DNA from: Hallerella sp963660435
Lineage (GTDB): Bacteria > Fibrobacterota > Fibrobacteria > Fibrobacterales > Fibrobacteraceae
Length of the DNA stretch: 19,906 nucleotides
Direction: 5' to 3'
NCBI GenBank assembly: GCA_963660435.1
Contig: CAVKYI010000037.1
Span: forward strand, 1 to 19,906
The position numbers and the translations under genes were made by a program. Numbering within the stretch: position 1 is the first letter of the stretch; every line of letters starts with the position of its first letter. Under the pieces are notes generated by a model, which was not told the origin of the DNA, searched no databases, and saw only the letters and a program-made list of their open reading frames with translations. This document shows, in pieces, positions 7,068 through 14,976 of this stretch.

Positions 7068-7086
7068 CCGCCGGCGAAGCCGGCGG
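7068..7086 (-). other. IS right-end hairpin, possible terminator
   Basis: CCGCCGGC, loop, GCCGGCGG forms a perfect 8-bp stem. On the minus strand it is followed by GTATCTTTTTTT, so it may both mark the IS right end for the transposase and stop tnpA transcription. In the other direction it is the only terminator-like structure after the sensor kinase gene. Confidence 0.65.
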
Positions 7087-7175
7087 TTCTTCATATGCGG
7101 GCCCTGCCCTAGGATGCCAGCTACGCGTCACGTCGCGCATTCGGCCTGTCATCTGCGAAAGGTCCTTACCGGCAG

Positions 7176-7189
7176 GCCCGTAAACGGGC
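7176..7189 (-). other. Small hairpin at the tnpA stop codon
   Basis: GCCCG, TAAA, CGGGC forms a 5-bp stem immediately after tnpA, overlapping the last base of its stop codon (7189-7191). It lacks a T run, so it is probably an RNA stability or IS-end feature rather than a terminator. Confidence 0.35.
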
Positions 7190-7632
7190 TACATCTTCCC
7201 CAGCATGGTCAGCTGTTCGCCATACCGGTCCTCCTCCAACTGTCGCCGGATGTAGCCGGCTATCTTCGCCGCGCTTTTCCCTGTCGTGTCGACGTAGTAG
7301 CCCCGGCACCAGAATTCCCTGTTCCGGTATTTATACTGGAGCGACGGATACCTCTCGTAAATCATCAGGCTGCTCTTTCCCTTGAGGTAGCCCATGAATC
7401 CCGAAACGGACACCTTGGGTGGTATCTCGAGAAGCATGTGCACATGGTCGGGGCAGACCTCCGCCTCGACGATGTTCACCTGCTTCCATTCGCACAGTTT
7501 CCGGAGAATCTCCCCGATTTCCCGGCGCCGCTCCCCATAGAAGACCTTCCTGCGGAACTTGGGGGCGAAAACGATGTGGTACTTGCAGTTCCACGTCGTG
7601 TGGGCAAGCGTGTGGTTATTTCTATTATTCAT
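7189..7632 (-). CDS. tnpA: IS200/IS605-family transposase TnpA (Y1, HUH)
   Basis: This is a single-strand DNA transposase of the Y1 HUH class, which cuts and joins the hairpin ends of the element as single strands. The product is 147 residues, full length for IS200. The HUH motif is HVH at 63-65 within CPDHVHMLLEIPP, and the catalytic tyrosine is most likely Y127 in IAGYIRRQLEED. The segment VSGFMGYLKGKSS (76-88) is also characteristic. The ATG at 7632 is supported by AAAGGA seven bases upstream. That site lies inside a predicted stem (see 7638-7697), which would keep expression low. No frameshift or internal stop is present, so the gene could be active. Confidence 0.93.
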   Translation of the reverse strand: MNNRNNHTLAHTTWNCKYHIVFAPKFRRKVFYGERRREIGEILRKLCEWKQVNIVEAEVCPDHVHMLLEIPPKVSVSGFMGYLKGKSSLMIYERYPSLQYKYRNREFWCRGYYVDTTGKSAAKIAGYIRRQLEEDRYGEQLTMLGKM

Positions 7633-7637
7633 CTGTG

Positions 7638-7697
7638 AATCCTTTGGTTATTCTGGATGCAGCTGGCAGGCCGCATTTCAAAGGTAACCAAGGGATT
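7638..7697 (-). promoter_or_regulatory. Inverted repeat hiding the tnpA ribosome binding site
   Basis: The arms 7638-7650 (AATCCTTTGGTTA) and 7685-7697 (TAACCAAGGGATT) pair over 13 bp with one mismatch around a 34-nt loop. In the tnpA mRNA the downstream arm contains the AAAGGA ribosome binding site. IS200 of enterobacteria is known to repress its transposase with a leader stem of this kind. Here the arrangement is read directly from the sequence; the function is by analogy. Confidence 0.6.
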
Positions 7698-7741
7698 TCC
7701 TTGTTTGTCGGGGAAGCAACGCCAGAAGGCTAAACAGGACA

Positions 7742-7758
7742 CACCGGCCTAGCCGGTG
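7742..7758 (-). other. IS left-end hairpin
   Basis: CACCGGC, loop CTA, GCCGGTG forms a 7-bp stem about 110 bp upstream of tnpA. It resembles the right-end hairpin at 7068-7086 in sequence and loop size, as expected of the subterminal recognition hairpins of IS200/IS605 elements. Confidence 0.65.
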
Positions 7759-7773
7759 GTTTTGAAGAAATAC

Positions 7774-7799
7774 AAAAAGCGGCGAGATCGCCGCTTTTC
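7774..7799 (-). terminator. Terminator of the aconitase gene
   Basis: GCGGCGA/TCGCCGC (7779-7794) forms an 8-bp GC-rich stem with A/T runs on both sides, 22 bp beyond the aconitase stop. Read on the minus strand the stem is followed by TTTTTGT; read on the plus strand it is followed by TTTTCTTTT, so it is probably bidirectional. It lies outside the insertion sequence. Confidence 0.85.
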
Positions 7800-7815
7800 T
7801 TTTAAGGGGAAAGAA

Positions 7816-10074
7816 CTACTTGCCTGCCCGAATTTTGTTCAGCGCGCTTCCCGCCTTGAACCATTCCCATTGCTGTTCATTGTATGTCTGGTTGAGAGGG
7901 GCGGTTTCGGTCGTGCCGTCGGCGTGGTGGAGCTTTAGCGTAAAGGGCTTTCCCGGAGCGAATTCCGTGAGTCCTTCGATGTCGAGCGTGTCGCCTTCGC
8001 GGACCTTTTCGTAGTCTGCGGGGTTTGCGAAAGTCAGGGCGAGCATTCCCTGTTTTTTCAGGTTCGTCTCGTGGATACGCGCAAAGCTCCGGACGATGAC
8101 AGCCTTCACGCCTAGGAATCTCGGTTCCATCGCGGCGTGTTCGCGGCTCGATCCTTCGCCGTAGTTCTCGTCGCCCACGACAATGGATCCTGTTCCCGCG
8201 TCGCGGTATTTCCGGGCGAGCGCCGGCACTTCATAGTAGCGACCGTCTGTTCCTTTCACCTGGTTCGTCTGCCCGTTGAACGCATTTACCGCGCCGATGA
8301 GCATGTTGTTCGAAATGTTTTCGAGATGCCCGCGGAACTTGAGCCACGGACCCGCCATCGAAATGTGGTCCGTGGTGCATTTTCCCTTCGCCTTGACGAG
8401 GAGCGGCGCTCCGACGATGTCCTTGCCGTCCCACGGGGAGAAAGGCTTTAACAGCTGGAGGCGTTTCGACGCCGGATCGACGGAGATGGCAATGCCCGAA
8501 CCGTCTTTTGCCGGAGCGACGTATCCCGGGTCTTCCACGGAGAATCCCTTTTTCGGCAGCTCGTCCTTTTCCGGGGGCGCGAGCTTTACCTGTTCGCCCT
8601 TGTCGTTTACGAGAAAATCCTTTTCCGGATCGAAAAGCAGCGAGCCGGAGAGCGCGGCGACGACCGCCATGAGAGGGCTTGCGACAAAGGCGTGCGTGTT
8701 CGGATTGCCGTCCGCGCGTTTTGCGAAGTTGCGGTTGAAGCTATGTACGATCGAGTTCTTTTCCTTCTTTTCCGCTCCGGCGCGATCCCACATGCCGATG
8801 CACGGTCCGCAGGCGTTCGTCATGATGGTCGCTCCGAATTTCCTGAAAAGGTCGATGAATCCGTCTCGCTCGGCCGTGTAGCGGACCTGCTCGGAACCCG
8901 GGTTGATGATGAGCGGTGCCTTCGGGGAAAGTCCCTTGTCTAGGGCCTGCCGGATGAGGGAGGCGACCTGGGAGAGATCCTCGTAGCTCGAATTGGTGCA
9001 GCTTCCGATGAGCGCGGCGCTCACCTTGTCCGTGGAGTCGAATTCTTCGAGCGACTTCCGCATTCCGCTTACCGGGAATCCGCGGTCCGGGCTGAAGGGT
9101 CCGTTGTAGTAAGGCTTGAGCGTCGAAAGGTCGAGTTCGATGACCTGGTCGAAATATTTTTCGGGATGTGCCTCGACTTCCTCGTCGGCCCGGAGATATT
9201 CCGCGATCCTGTTCGCTTCGTCCGCCACTTCTTCGCGGCCCGTTGCGCGGAGATAGCGTTCCATGGATTCATCGTAGCCGAACGTGCTGCAAGTCGCGCC
9301 GACTTCCGCGCCCATGTTCGCGATGCTTGCCTTTCCCGTAGCGGAAAGGTTTCTTGCGCCTTCGCCAAAATATTCGATGATGGCGTTCGTTCCGCCCTTG
9401 ACGGTGAGAATCCGTGCGACCTTGAGAATCACGTCCTTGGGTGAAGCGAAGCCCGTGAGCTTTCCCTTTAGATGGATGCCGATGAGCTTCGGGTATTTCA
9501 GTTCCCACGGAAGCCCGACCATCGCATCGACAGCGTCCGCTCCGCCGACGCCTATCGCGAGCATTCCGAGACCACCGGCGTTAACCGTGTGGGAGTCTGT
9601 CCCGATCATCATGCCGCCTGGGAACGCATAGTTTTCGAGAACGACCTGGTGGATGATTCCCGCGCCCGGTTTCCAGAAGTCAATGCCGTACTTGGCGGCG
9701 ACCGAGGAAAGGAATCCATAGACTTCCCTGTTTTCGACGAGAGCCTTCGGCAGGTCCTCTTCCTTGCCGTTTCGGGCCGTGATCAGGTGGTCGCAGTGAA
9801 CGGACGAGGGGAGCGCGACCTTGGACTTTCCGGCTGTCGTGAACTGGAGAAGCGCCATCTGCGCTGTCGCATCCTGCATCGCCACTCTGTCCGGGTGAAA
9901 TTCCGCGAAGGACTTTCCGCGTTCGTAGAGTTTCGTTTCCGTTCCGTCGATCAGGTGGGAATAGAGAATCTTTTCGGCGAGGGTCAGCGGGCGGCCGAGG
10001 AGCTTCTTTGCCGCATCGACGCGGGCGGGAATCTTCGCGTAGCGTTCCCGGATCATGTCCAAGTTAAAGAGCAT
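7816..10074 (-). CDS. acn: Aconitate hydratase (mitochondrial-type)
   Basis: Aconitase interconverts citrate and isocitrate in the TCA cycle using a [4Fe-4S] cluster. The protein has 752 residues, the size of the mitochondrial type and shorter than bacterial AcnA (about 890). Cluster ligands are C359 in GSCTNSSYED and C422 and C425 in NACGPCIGMW. Other family segments are GTDSHTVNAGGLG (158-170), CTTDHISMAGPW (566-577) and the swivel-domain GDENYGEGSSREHAA (634-648), which carries the catalytic serine and the substrate-binding arginine. The start is set by GAGG seven bases upstream. A promoter is visible 5' and a terminator 3', so it appears monocistronic. Similar enzymes are known in Bacteroidota and Fibrobacterota. 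Confidence 0.96.
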   Translation of the reverse strand: MLFNLDMIRERYAKIPARVDAAKKLLGRPLTLAEKILYSHLIDGTETKLYERGKSFAEFHPDRVAMQDATAQMALLQFTTAGKSKVALPSSVHCDHLITARNGKEEDLPKALVENREVYGFLSSVAAKYGIDFWKPGAGIIHQVVLENYAFPGGMMIGTDSHTVNAGGLGMLAIGVGGADAVDAMVGLPWELKYPKLIGIHLKGKLTGFASPKDVILKVARILTVKGGTNAIIEYFGEGARNLSATGKASIANMGAEVGATCSTFGYDESMERYLRATGREEVADEANRIAEYLRADEEVEAHPEKYFDQVIELDLSTLKPYYNGPFSPDRGFPVSGMRKSLEEFDSTDKVSAALIGSCTNSSYEDLSQVASLIRQALDKGLSPKAPLIINPGSEQVRYTAERDGFIDLFRKFGATIMTNACGPCIGMWDRAGAEKKEKNSIVHSFNRNFAKRADGNPNTHAFVASPLMAVVAALSGSLLFDPEKDFLVNDKGEQVKLAPPEKDELPKKGFSVEDPGYVAPAKDGSGIAISVDPASKRLQLLKPFSPWDGKDIVGAPLLVKAKGKCTTDHISMAGPWLKFRGHLENISNNMLIGAVNAFNGQTNQVKGTDGRYYEVPALARKYRDAGTGSIVVGDENYGEGSSREHAAMEPRFLGVKAVIVRSFARIHETNLKKQGMLALTFANPADYEKVREGDTLDIEGLTEFAPGKPFTLKLHHADGTTETAPLNQTYNEQQWEWFKAGSALNKIRAGK

Positions 10075-10101
10075 AGGGATACCTCATAGACGTTTTCGCG
10101 A

Positions 10102-10130
10102 AAGTTAGAAATCGGCGGAAAATTTTGTAA
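10102..10130 (-). promoter_or_regulatory. Aconitase promoter
   Basis: On the minus strand TTACAA (10130-10125), 17 bp, TAACTT (10107-10102). The -10 region also reads TAACTTTC, one base off the TAnnTTTG consensus. Transcription would start near 10095, leaving a 20-nt leader with the GAGG ribosome binding site. Confidence 0.55.
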
Positions 10131-10178
10131 GAATCGAAAAGTTTTTTTGCCTTTCGCGGCGAAAAATGTCGGCAAGAG

Positions 10179-10210
10179 CTTGCGCCCGGAAAAGTTTCGG
10201 TATATATTTG
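10179..10210 (+). promoter_or_regulatory. TAnnTTTG promoter of the DUF975-like gene
   Basis: CTTG (10179-10182), 20 bp, TATATTTG (10203-10210). Both the exact -7 match and the spacing agree with the Bacteroidota promoter consensus. The same bases also give a sigma-70 reading, TTGCGC-N17-TATATT. The ATG follows 20 nt later with a normal ribosome binding site. Confidence 0.6.
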
Positions 10211-10230
10211 AAAAATCTACGGAGAACCTG

Positions 10231-10818
10231 ATGGACGAATCGGAAATTTCTTGTTCGGAAATTTGCAAAAGGGCCTTTCGCGACATGAAAGGAAAATGGG
10301 GCTTTTCCTTCTTTATCTATGGACTCTCCCTGTTCTTTCTTGTATTCTACGTGGCGATGCTTTTCCACTGGGTGAAATTCAATCCGACGATTCCGTGGCT
10401 AGTGCCCGTCATTTTGTACGGATATTGCCTGATGATGCTTCCCGTGGGAATCTACGCCTGCCATCTCGACATCGCGAGAAACGACAGGCTCAACGTGTTG
10501 CGCCTCTTCTTTGGCTTGCAAAGGCCGTCCATTTTTTTCAAGATTCTTCTTGTCAAGGGGATTCTCCGCATGCCGCACAACGAAGTTCTCGTGCCCGGGT
10601 CGCTCATCTGGTTCATTCTGATAGACCATCCGGAATATTCCGCGGTGCGGGTAGTCCAGGAAAGCCGCACGATAGTCTATGGCTACCGGATAAAGCTTTT
10701 CAAGGTCTATGTGATGTCGATGTTCATTCCGGGGGTTTCCCTGGTTTCGCTCGCCGAACTGTACGAGACATTGCGGCTAGACGCGAAGCCTTCGACGGAT
10801 TCCGTCCCCAAGGCCTAG
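10231..10818 (+). CDS. DUF975-like integral membrane protein
   Basis: This is a small membrane protein of 195 residues with unknown function. The layout follows the DUF975 (PF06161) pattern: an N-terminal amphipathic segment with AFRDMKGKWGF (15-25), membrane helices near 25-47 and 53-77, a loop with ARNDR (82-86), hydrophobic segments near 104-131 and 155-178, and between them IDHPEYSAVRVVQESRTIVYG (131-151), which resembles the family's segment with a conserved ESR. The start at 10231 is preferred to an in-frame ATG at 10147 because GGAGA (10221-10225) precedes it and because the upstream ATG lies before the predicted promoter. The gene is divergent from aconitase and convergent with ruvB. 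Its stop codon shares the palindrome CTAG with the ruvB stop, leaving no room for a terminator. Confidence 0.78.
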   Translation: MDESEISCSEICKRAFRDMKGKWGFSFFIYGLSLFFLVFYVAMLFHWVKFNPTIPWLVPVILYGYCLMMLPVGIYACHLDIARNDRLNVLRLFFGLQRPSIFFKILLVKGILRMPHNEVLVPGSLIWFILIDHPEYSAVRVVQESRTIVYGYRIKLFKVYVMSMFIPGVSLVSLAELYETLRLDAKPSTDSVPKA

Positions 10819-11837
10819 AAAAGTTCGCCCTGTGAACCCGTGGGTGCGGGAATGTGCAGGGCCTTGTAGGCGTTTTGCGTGAGAACGCGACCGCGCGGGG
10901 TGCGGGAAAGCAGCCCCTGCTGGATGAGAAACGGTTCGTAAACCTCTTCGAGCGTGTCCGGTTCTTCGCCGAGGGACGCTCCGATAGTTCCCAGTCCGAC
11001 GGGACCGCCAGAAAAATGGTTCGCGATGGTGGAAAGGATTTTCCGGTCCATCGGGTCGAGCCCGATCTGGTCGATGCCGAGCATTTTCAGCGTGCGTTCC
11101 GCGATTTCGTTGTCGATGACGCCTTCTCCGCGGACTTCCGCCACGTCGCGCGCTCGCCGAAGGACTCGGTTCGCGATGCGCGGCGTTCCCCGGCAACGCG
11201 AGCTTAAGATGCTTGCCGCCTCGTCCGTAATCTTAACGTTCAGGATCCTCGCGCTGCGGACGAGAATTTTCTGCAAGTCTTTCGCCGGATACAGGTCAAG
11301 CCGGTAATGCAGTCCGAAACGGTCGCGGAGCGGCCCCGTGAGAAGCCCCGTGCGTGTCGTGGCGCCGACAAGAGTAAAATGCTTGAGGGGAAGGTTCACG
11401 CTGCGGGCGGCGGGGCCCGAGTCGAGCATGATGTCTAGCCGAAAGTCCTCCATCGCGGGGTAGAGATATTCCTCGATGACGCGGCTCAGACGGTGAATTT
11501 CGTCGATAAAGAGAACGTCGTTTTCGCCGAGGCTTGTGAGAATGCCGGCAAGGTCGCTCGCCTTTTCGAGAACGGGACCGCTCGTGATGTGGATGCCGAC
11601 GCCCATTTCCCTTGCGATTATCCCCGCAAGCGTCGTCTTGCCTAGGCCGGGAGGTCCGGCAAAGAGACAGTGGTCGAGAGATTCGCCGCGTCGCCTGGCC
11701 GCTTCGATCGCAATCTGGAGGCTTTCCTTGATGTGATCCTCGCCGGTGAATTCCGAGAGCGTTTCCGGGCGAAGGCTCCGTTCGATTTCCGCTTCTTCGC
11801 TGTTTTCCTTTTCGGGAGAGATGATGCGTTCCGACAT
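10815..11837 (-). CDS. ruvB: Holliday junction branch-migration ATPase RuvB
   Basis: RuvB is the hexameric AAA+ motor that, with RuvA, drives branch migration at Holliday junctions in recombinational repair. The 340-residue product has Walker A GPPGLGKTT (61-69), Walker B with DEIH (112-115), sensor 1 GATTR (158-162), the RDRFG segment (171-175), sensor 2 in RGTPRIANRVLRR (216-228) and the C-terminal winged helix that ends in RTPRGRVLT. The length is normal. It follows ruvA by nine bases, with GAGAGG as ribosome binding site, so the two form an operon. No ruvC is in the window. Confidence 0.97.
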   Translation of the reverse strand: MSERIISPEKENSEEAEIERSLRPETLSEFTGEDHIKESLQIAIEAARRRGESLDHCLFAGPPGLGKTTLAGIIAREMGVGIHITSGPVLEKASDLAGILTSLGENDVLFIDEIHRLSRVIEEYLYPAMEDFRLDIMLDSGPAARSVNLPLKHFTLVGATTRTGLLTGPLRDRFGLHYRLDLYPAKDLQKILVRSARILNVKITDEAASILSSRCRGTPRIANRVLRRARDVAEVRGEGVIDNEIAERTLKMLGIDQIGLDPMDRKILSTIANHFSGGPVGLGTIGASLGEEPDTLEEVYEPFLIQQGLLSRTPRGRVLTQNAYKALHIPAPTGSQGELF

Positions 11838-11846
11838 GGAGCCTCT

Positions 11847-12437
11847 CTAGATATGCTTGAGCGCTTCGGGAATGAGTTGCGTGACGCTTGCGCCCGGACC
11901 GAGCGCTTCGACGGCCTTTTCGACCGCCTTCTGGGCGGCGGGATCCTTGACGCCGAGCGTGTGGAGCGCCTGGAGCGCTTCGCTTTCGCTTGCCGAAAGG
12001 AGCGCGGGGGATTCGCTTCCGGAAACCGCCGACAGCGCGACGGCCTTGTCCTTCAGGTTCAGGACGAACATCTCCGCGGTTTTCTTGCCTACGCCCTTGA
12101 TCTTTCCGAGAGCGGCCTTGTCGCCGCGGGCGATAATCGCAAGGAAGTCTTCCGGGGAAATTCCCGAGAGGATTCGCTGCGCGGTCTTCGGGCCTACGCC
12201 GGAGACGGAAATCATGCTCAGGAACAGTTCCTTTTCCTTGGCGTCGGCAAACCCGAAAAGCTCCATGGAATCTTCCCGGACGACAAGATGCGAAAGAAGC
12301 GTGATTTCCGAACCTTCCGCGGGAAGGCGTTCCCCGGTTCTAGCCGAAACCTGGACGCCGTAGCCTACGCCGCCGCACTCGACAACGGCAAGTGTCGGGT
12401 GGCGTTCCACAAGAATTCCGTGAAGTCTTTCGATCAT
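11847..12437 (-). CDS. ruvA: Holliday junction-binding protein RuvA
   Basis: RuvA is the tetrameric junction-binding subunit that loads RuvB. The 196-residue product starts with the typical MIERLHG, has the OB-like first domain (1-63), two helix-hairpin-helix motifs, SVSGVGPKTAQRIL (77-90) and KIKGVGKKTAEMFVLNLKD (112-130), and a C-terminal domain (about 150-196) that contacts RuvB. There is no good ribosome binding site. Instead a promoter-like TATATTGG ends four bases before the ATG, so the mRNA may be leaderless. An upstream outer-membrane gene on the same strand is only 51 bp away without a terminator, so read-through is also possible. Confidence 0.96.
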   Translation of the reverse strand: MIERLHGILVERHPTLAVVECGGVGYGVQVSARTGERLPAEGSEITLLSHLVVREDSMELFGFADAKEKELFLSMISVSGVGPKTAQRILSGISPEDFLAIIARGDKAALGKIKGVGKKTAEMFVLNLKDKAVALSAVSGSESPALLSASESEALQALHTLGVKDPAAQKAVEKAVEALGPGASVTQLIPEALKHI

Positions 12438-12441
12438 ATTC

Positions 12442-12472
12442 CCAATATAGATAATTTTAGATAGTTTGTGAA
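12442..12472 (-). promoter_or_regulatory. ruvA promoter, possibly leaderless
   Basis: On the minus strand TTCACA (12472-12467), 17 bp, TATATT (12449-12444). Extended to TATATTGG, the element is one base off TAnnTTTG and is followed by GAAT and then ATG. A normal -10 to +1 distance places the transcript start at the start codon. Confidence 0.5.
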
Positions 12473-12488
12473 CTTTTGTGCACTATTT

Positions 12489-13739
12489 CTAGAATCCCAG
12501 GCTGATTTCCGCCATGTAGATGCGGCTCTCGTTCTGTCCCGTGTAGTAGCCGCGCTCCTCGCCCCATGTGGCGAATTCCACTTCCACGAACCGGAACATT
12601 TCGATGGCGATTCCCGCCGACGGATAGCCGCCGTGGAATCCTCCGGAAAGGCGGAGCTTCAAGAGTCTCAGGTTGTCGTCATAGCCCGGGAAAGCGAGAA
12701 GCACCTGTTCGATTTCCATGCCGAAGTTCAGGTGGCCGAGCGTCTTGTAGTTGTGCGTTGTCGAAAGGGCGTTCTCGAAATCGAGGGCGAAGTTCACCTT
12801 GCGGGAAAACGCCGTGTTCCGGTTGAAAAAACGCGGACTGTAGGCCATGCCGAGCGTGAGGTTCGGGAGAATGCGCTCTCCGCCCAGCTCGTTGAAGAAT
12901 ATGTTGTTGCACGAGGCTCCCAGGCGAAATTCCCTGCCCGCGCGGTAGAGAATCCCGAGATCCATGCCGAAGCCCAGATCGTTCCACGAGGTGAAATCGG
13001 AATAGGCCCTATCGACGCGGTCGTCGAGCGTGTCCCCGATGCTTTCGAAACTCGAAACGTCGATGCGAAAGATTTTCATCGTCTCGCGCTTCGCCATCTT
13101 GAAGCCCGCTCCGACGGCAAGGTTTTCCGTGATGCCGTAGGCGCCGCCGAACTGGGCGACCGCATCGACGTAAAAGGTGTCGATTCCGAAGAACGGGACG
13201 ATGATGCCGTTGTCGATATACGGGGAAGTCGTTCCATCGACCCAGATGGCGCCTCCGAAATTGTGAAAGGCGAGTTCCGCGTCCGCCTTGGCGATGAGCG
13301 TAAAGAGCAGGTGGTCGAACTGGTTCAGCTTCCGGGTAAGTTCGGGATGCGCCGCGAGCGAATCGGCGAAAGCCCGCTCCGCGGATACGTCCTTTCCCTT
13401 GGAAGCCTTCTTCGCTCTTCCGTAGAGATCCTGCAAGTCTTCCGAAAAATCGTAAACGTTCCGGGCTTCGTTGAACGGACCCGCACCGCCTGCGTTTATC
13501 CTAATGTCGATAGCGTTTCCGGGGTAGTAGCCCAGCTCGGGGAACTTCCTGAAGTTTCCCAGTTTTCCCATCTGGTTTAGTCCCGCGTAGTTGTAGTAGA
13601 TGGCTTCCTTGTCGTCCGCGATGGCGACGTGGGCGTTTCCCATGGCGTAGGCGCGCAGGGATTTGTGGCGCGGTCCCTGGGCGGCGAAGCTTGTCGCGAA
13701 AATTCCGAGCAGCAGAAGAAGTATGACAGAAATTTTCAT
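12489..13739 (-). CDS. Outer-membrane beta-barrel protein, PorV/UPF0164-like
   Basis: This exported protein has 416 residues. A signal peptide (MKISVILLLLLGIFATSFA) precedes the mature start near residue 20. The segment SLRAYAMGNAHVAIADDKEA (27-46) followed by YYNYAGLNQMG is the hallmark of PorV/PorQ, UPF0164 and OMPP1-like barrels, which usually read NPAGL; here proline is tyrosine. The rest alternates polar and aromatic residues, and the chain ends in SLGF, a C-terminal phenylalanine typical of outer-membrane barrels. The start at 13739 is chosen over an upstream in-frame ATG because AGGGA precedes it and a signal peptide follows directly. It begins eight bases after the lipoprotein gene, so the two are almost certainly co-transcribed. 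The specific function is unknown, and PorV identity for type IX secretion is not shown. Confidence 0.75.
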   Translation of the reverse strand: MKISVILLLLLGIFATSFAAQGPRHKSLRAYAMGNAHVAIADDKEAIYYNYAGLNQMGKLGNFRKFPELGYYPGNAIDIRINAGGAGPFNEARNVYDFSEDLQDLYGRAKKASKGKDVSAERAFADSLAAHPELTRKLNQFDHLLFTLIAKADAELAFHNFGGAIWVDGTTSPYIDNGIIVPFFGIDTFYVDAVAQFGGAYGITENLAVGAGFKMAKRETMKIFRIDVSSFESIGDTLDDRVDRAYSDFTSWNDLGFGMDLGILYRAGREFRLGASCNNIFFNELGGERILPNLTLGMAYSPRFFNRNTAFSRKVNFALDFENALSTTHNYKTLGHLNFGMEIEQVLLAFPGYDDNLRLLKLRLSGGFHGGYPSAGIAIEMFRFVEVEFATWGEERGYYTGQNESRIYMAEISLGF

Positions 13740-13747
13740 GGCTATCC

Positions 13748-14932
13748 CTACCGGTTCCTGAACCAGGCCTTGAAGTCTTCTTCCGAATAGTTGTTCCAGC
13801 ATCTTCCGACGAGAGCCTTTCGCGCTTCGAGCGGATAGCGAATGTTCGTCGAATCCGTATCCAGCGCAATCGCCTTGCGGATTTCGAGCGATGCGGAATC
13901 GCTTGCGGAAATTTTTTCAAAATCCTTGGCGAAGAGCAGTCGCCCGTTTTTCAAGAGAGTTCTTTCGGCGGCATCTTCCTTTTCGCCGTTCAGATCGTGG
14001 TCGAGGCTGTCCATGCCTATCCCGATGAACGAGACCAGGGAATCGGAATCTCTTTCGAGCGGAACGAGACGCAGGTCCTCGTCGATGAGACCGTCCCCGT
14101 CGTTATCGATACCGTCCAGGATTTCTTCATCGACGCAGCCGTCTCCGTCGTTGTCTATTCCGTCGCCAAGCCTGTAAAAGAGAATCGAATATTCGACCGA
14201 ATTCGCCGTGGAATCGAGAAAAGTCGAATCGTCCAGAATGCCGGAAAGTTCGGGAAATATGTCGCTTGTGATGCGCATCAGATCGCTTCCAAGCGTATCC
14301 ATGTCCTTGTTGAAGCGGTTGGCGAGGAACGGGTCGGCGAGAGCCTTCGCGTAAAGTTCGCTCGCGTCGATTTTCAGGGAACCGTCGTCGCGGAGAGAAA
14401 GCGTCACGCTGGAGCTTTCGCCTCTTCGGAACTTGAGAATCGTGCAGGCGAATTCGAGGATGGCGTAGCTCGCCGAAAAGTTTGAATAGGAAACCTTTCT
14501 GTCCGAAAGCCTCTGCGCAGGAGAGTTTCTCGATAGCGTGTCGCGCCGTACCAGTTCGCGCAGCGGGACAAGGGCACTCTGGATGGCCGTGTAGTGGCGT
14601 TCGACTTCGGAGGAATCGAGTTCCATCAGCGGAATGGATTCGTCGCTGTCAAGGAGAAGGAGTAGCTCGAACGGGTCGCCTCCGTTTCGGTAGAGATTTG
14701 CCTTGGAAAGCCCGAACCACGCCTCGGACTTGGTGGAATCGTTCCTTATCGCGGCAGAAAAATATTCGGCGGCTTTTTCGTAGTCTTCGTCGCGGAAGCG
14801 CGCCTGCCCTTCGATGATAAGCATGTCCGTATCGCTTGACTTGACGGTGACGTTTTCCGACGGGTCGAACAGGTTGCAACCGACGAGACTGGCGAACAAA
14901 AAGGTGCAGACGGACGTTGTGAAGAGCTTCAT
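13748..14932 (-). CDS. Lipoprotein with TPR and DGIDNDGDG calcium-type repeats
   Basis: This predicted lipoprotein has 394 residues, with lipobox LVGC and the acylated cysteine at 19. A TPR-like helix pair (about 37-82, EGQARFRDEDYEKAAEYF onward) follows. Later come two near-identical acidic repeats, GDGIDNDGDGCVDEE (256-270) and DGIDNDGDGLIDED (273-286), of the thrombospondin type-3/EF-like loop type that binds calcium; a third weaker acidic stretch lies at about 311-321. No enzyme motif is visible. The ribosome binding site is weak (GAG, eight bases upstream). The gene leads an apparent two-gene unit with the outer-membrane barrel, so it may be that protein's periplasmic or surface partner; this is inference. 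Confidence 0.8.
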   Translation of the reverse strand: MKLFTTSVCTFLFASLVGCNLFDPSENVTVKSSDTDMLIIEGQARFRDEDYEKAAEYFSAAIRNDSTKSEAWFGLSKANLYRNGGDPFELLLLLDSDESIPLMELDSSEVERHYTAIQSALVPLRELVRRDTLSRNSPAQRLSDRKVSYSNFSASYAILEFACTILKFRRGESSSVTLSLRDDGSLKIDASELYAKALADPFLANRFNKDMDTLGSDLMRITSDIFPELSGILDDSTFLDSTANSVEYSILFYRLGDGIDNDGDGCVDEEILDGIDNDGDGLIDEDLRLVPLERDSDSLVSFIGIGMDSLDHDLNGEKEDAAERTLLKNGRLLFAKDFEKISASDSASLEIRKAIALDTDSTNIRYPLEARKALVGRCWNNYSEEDFKAWFRNR

Positions 14933-14976
14933 GGAAAATCTCGATAAAAAGGCGAACAGGGACAGAATAAAAATAG

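Larger units (their letters stand above)
7060..7762 (-). mobile_element. IS200-type insertion sequence (IS200/IS605 family)
   Basis: The element is about 0.7 kb, close to IS200 itself, with a single tnpA gene and no tnpB. Similar hairpins mark both ends. On the minus strand the left end is ACCACCGGCTAGGCCGGTG and the right end is ACCGCCGGCTTCGCCGGCGG; these share AACCnCCGGCT and a three-base loop. About 110 bp separate the gene from each hairpin. Exact cleavage points cannot be set without an empty site, so the coordinates are approximate. It sits between the 3' ends of two convergent genes and appears intact. Confidence 0.8.

Noticed and set aside
7189..7632. The Y1 transposase as a RAYT that mobilises the palindromic repeats
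   Set aside because: It is flanked by its own IS200-type end hairpins, not by copies of the 97-bp cassette, and has the short IS200 TnpA form. A link to the repeats cannot be supported from this window.
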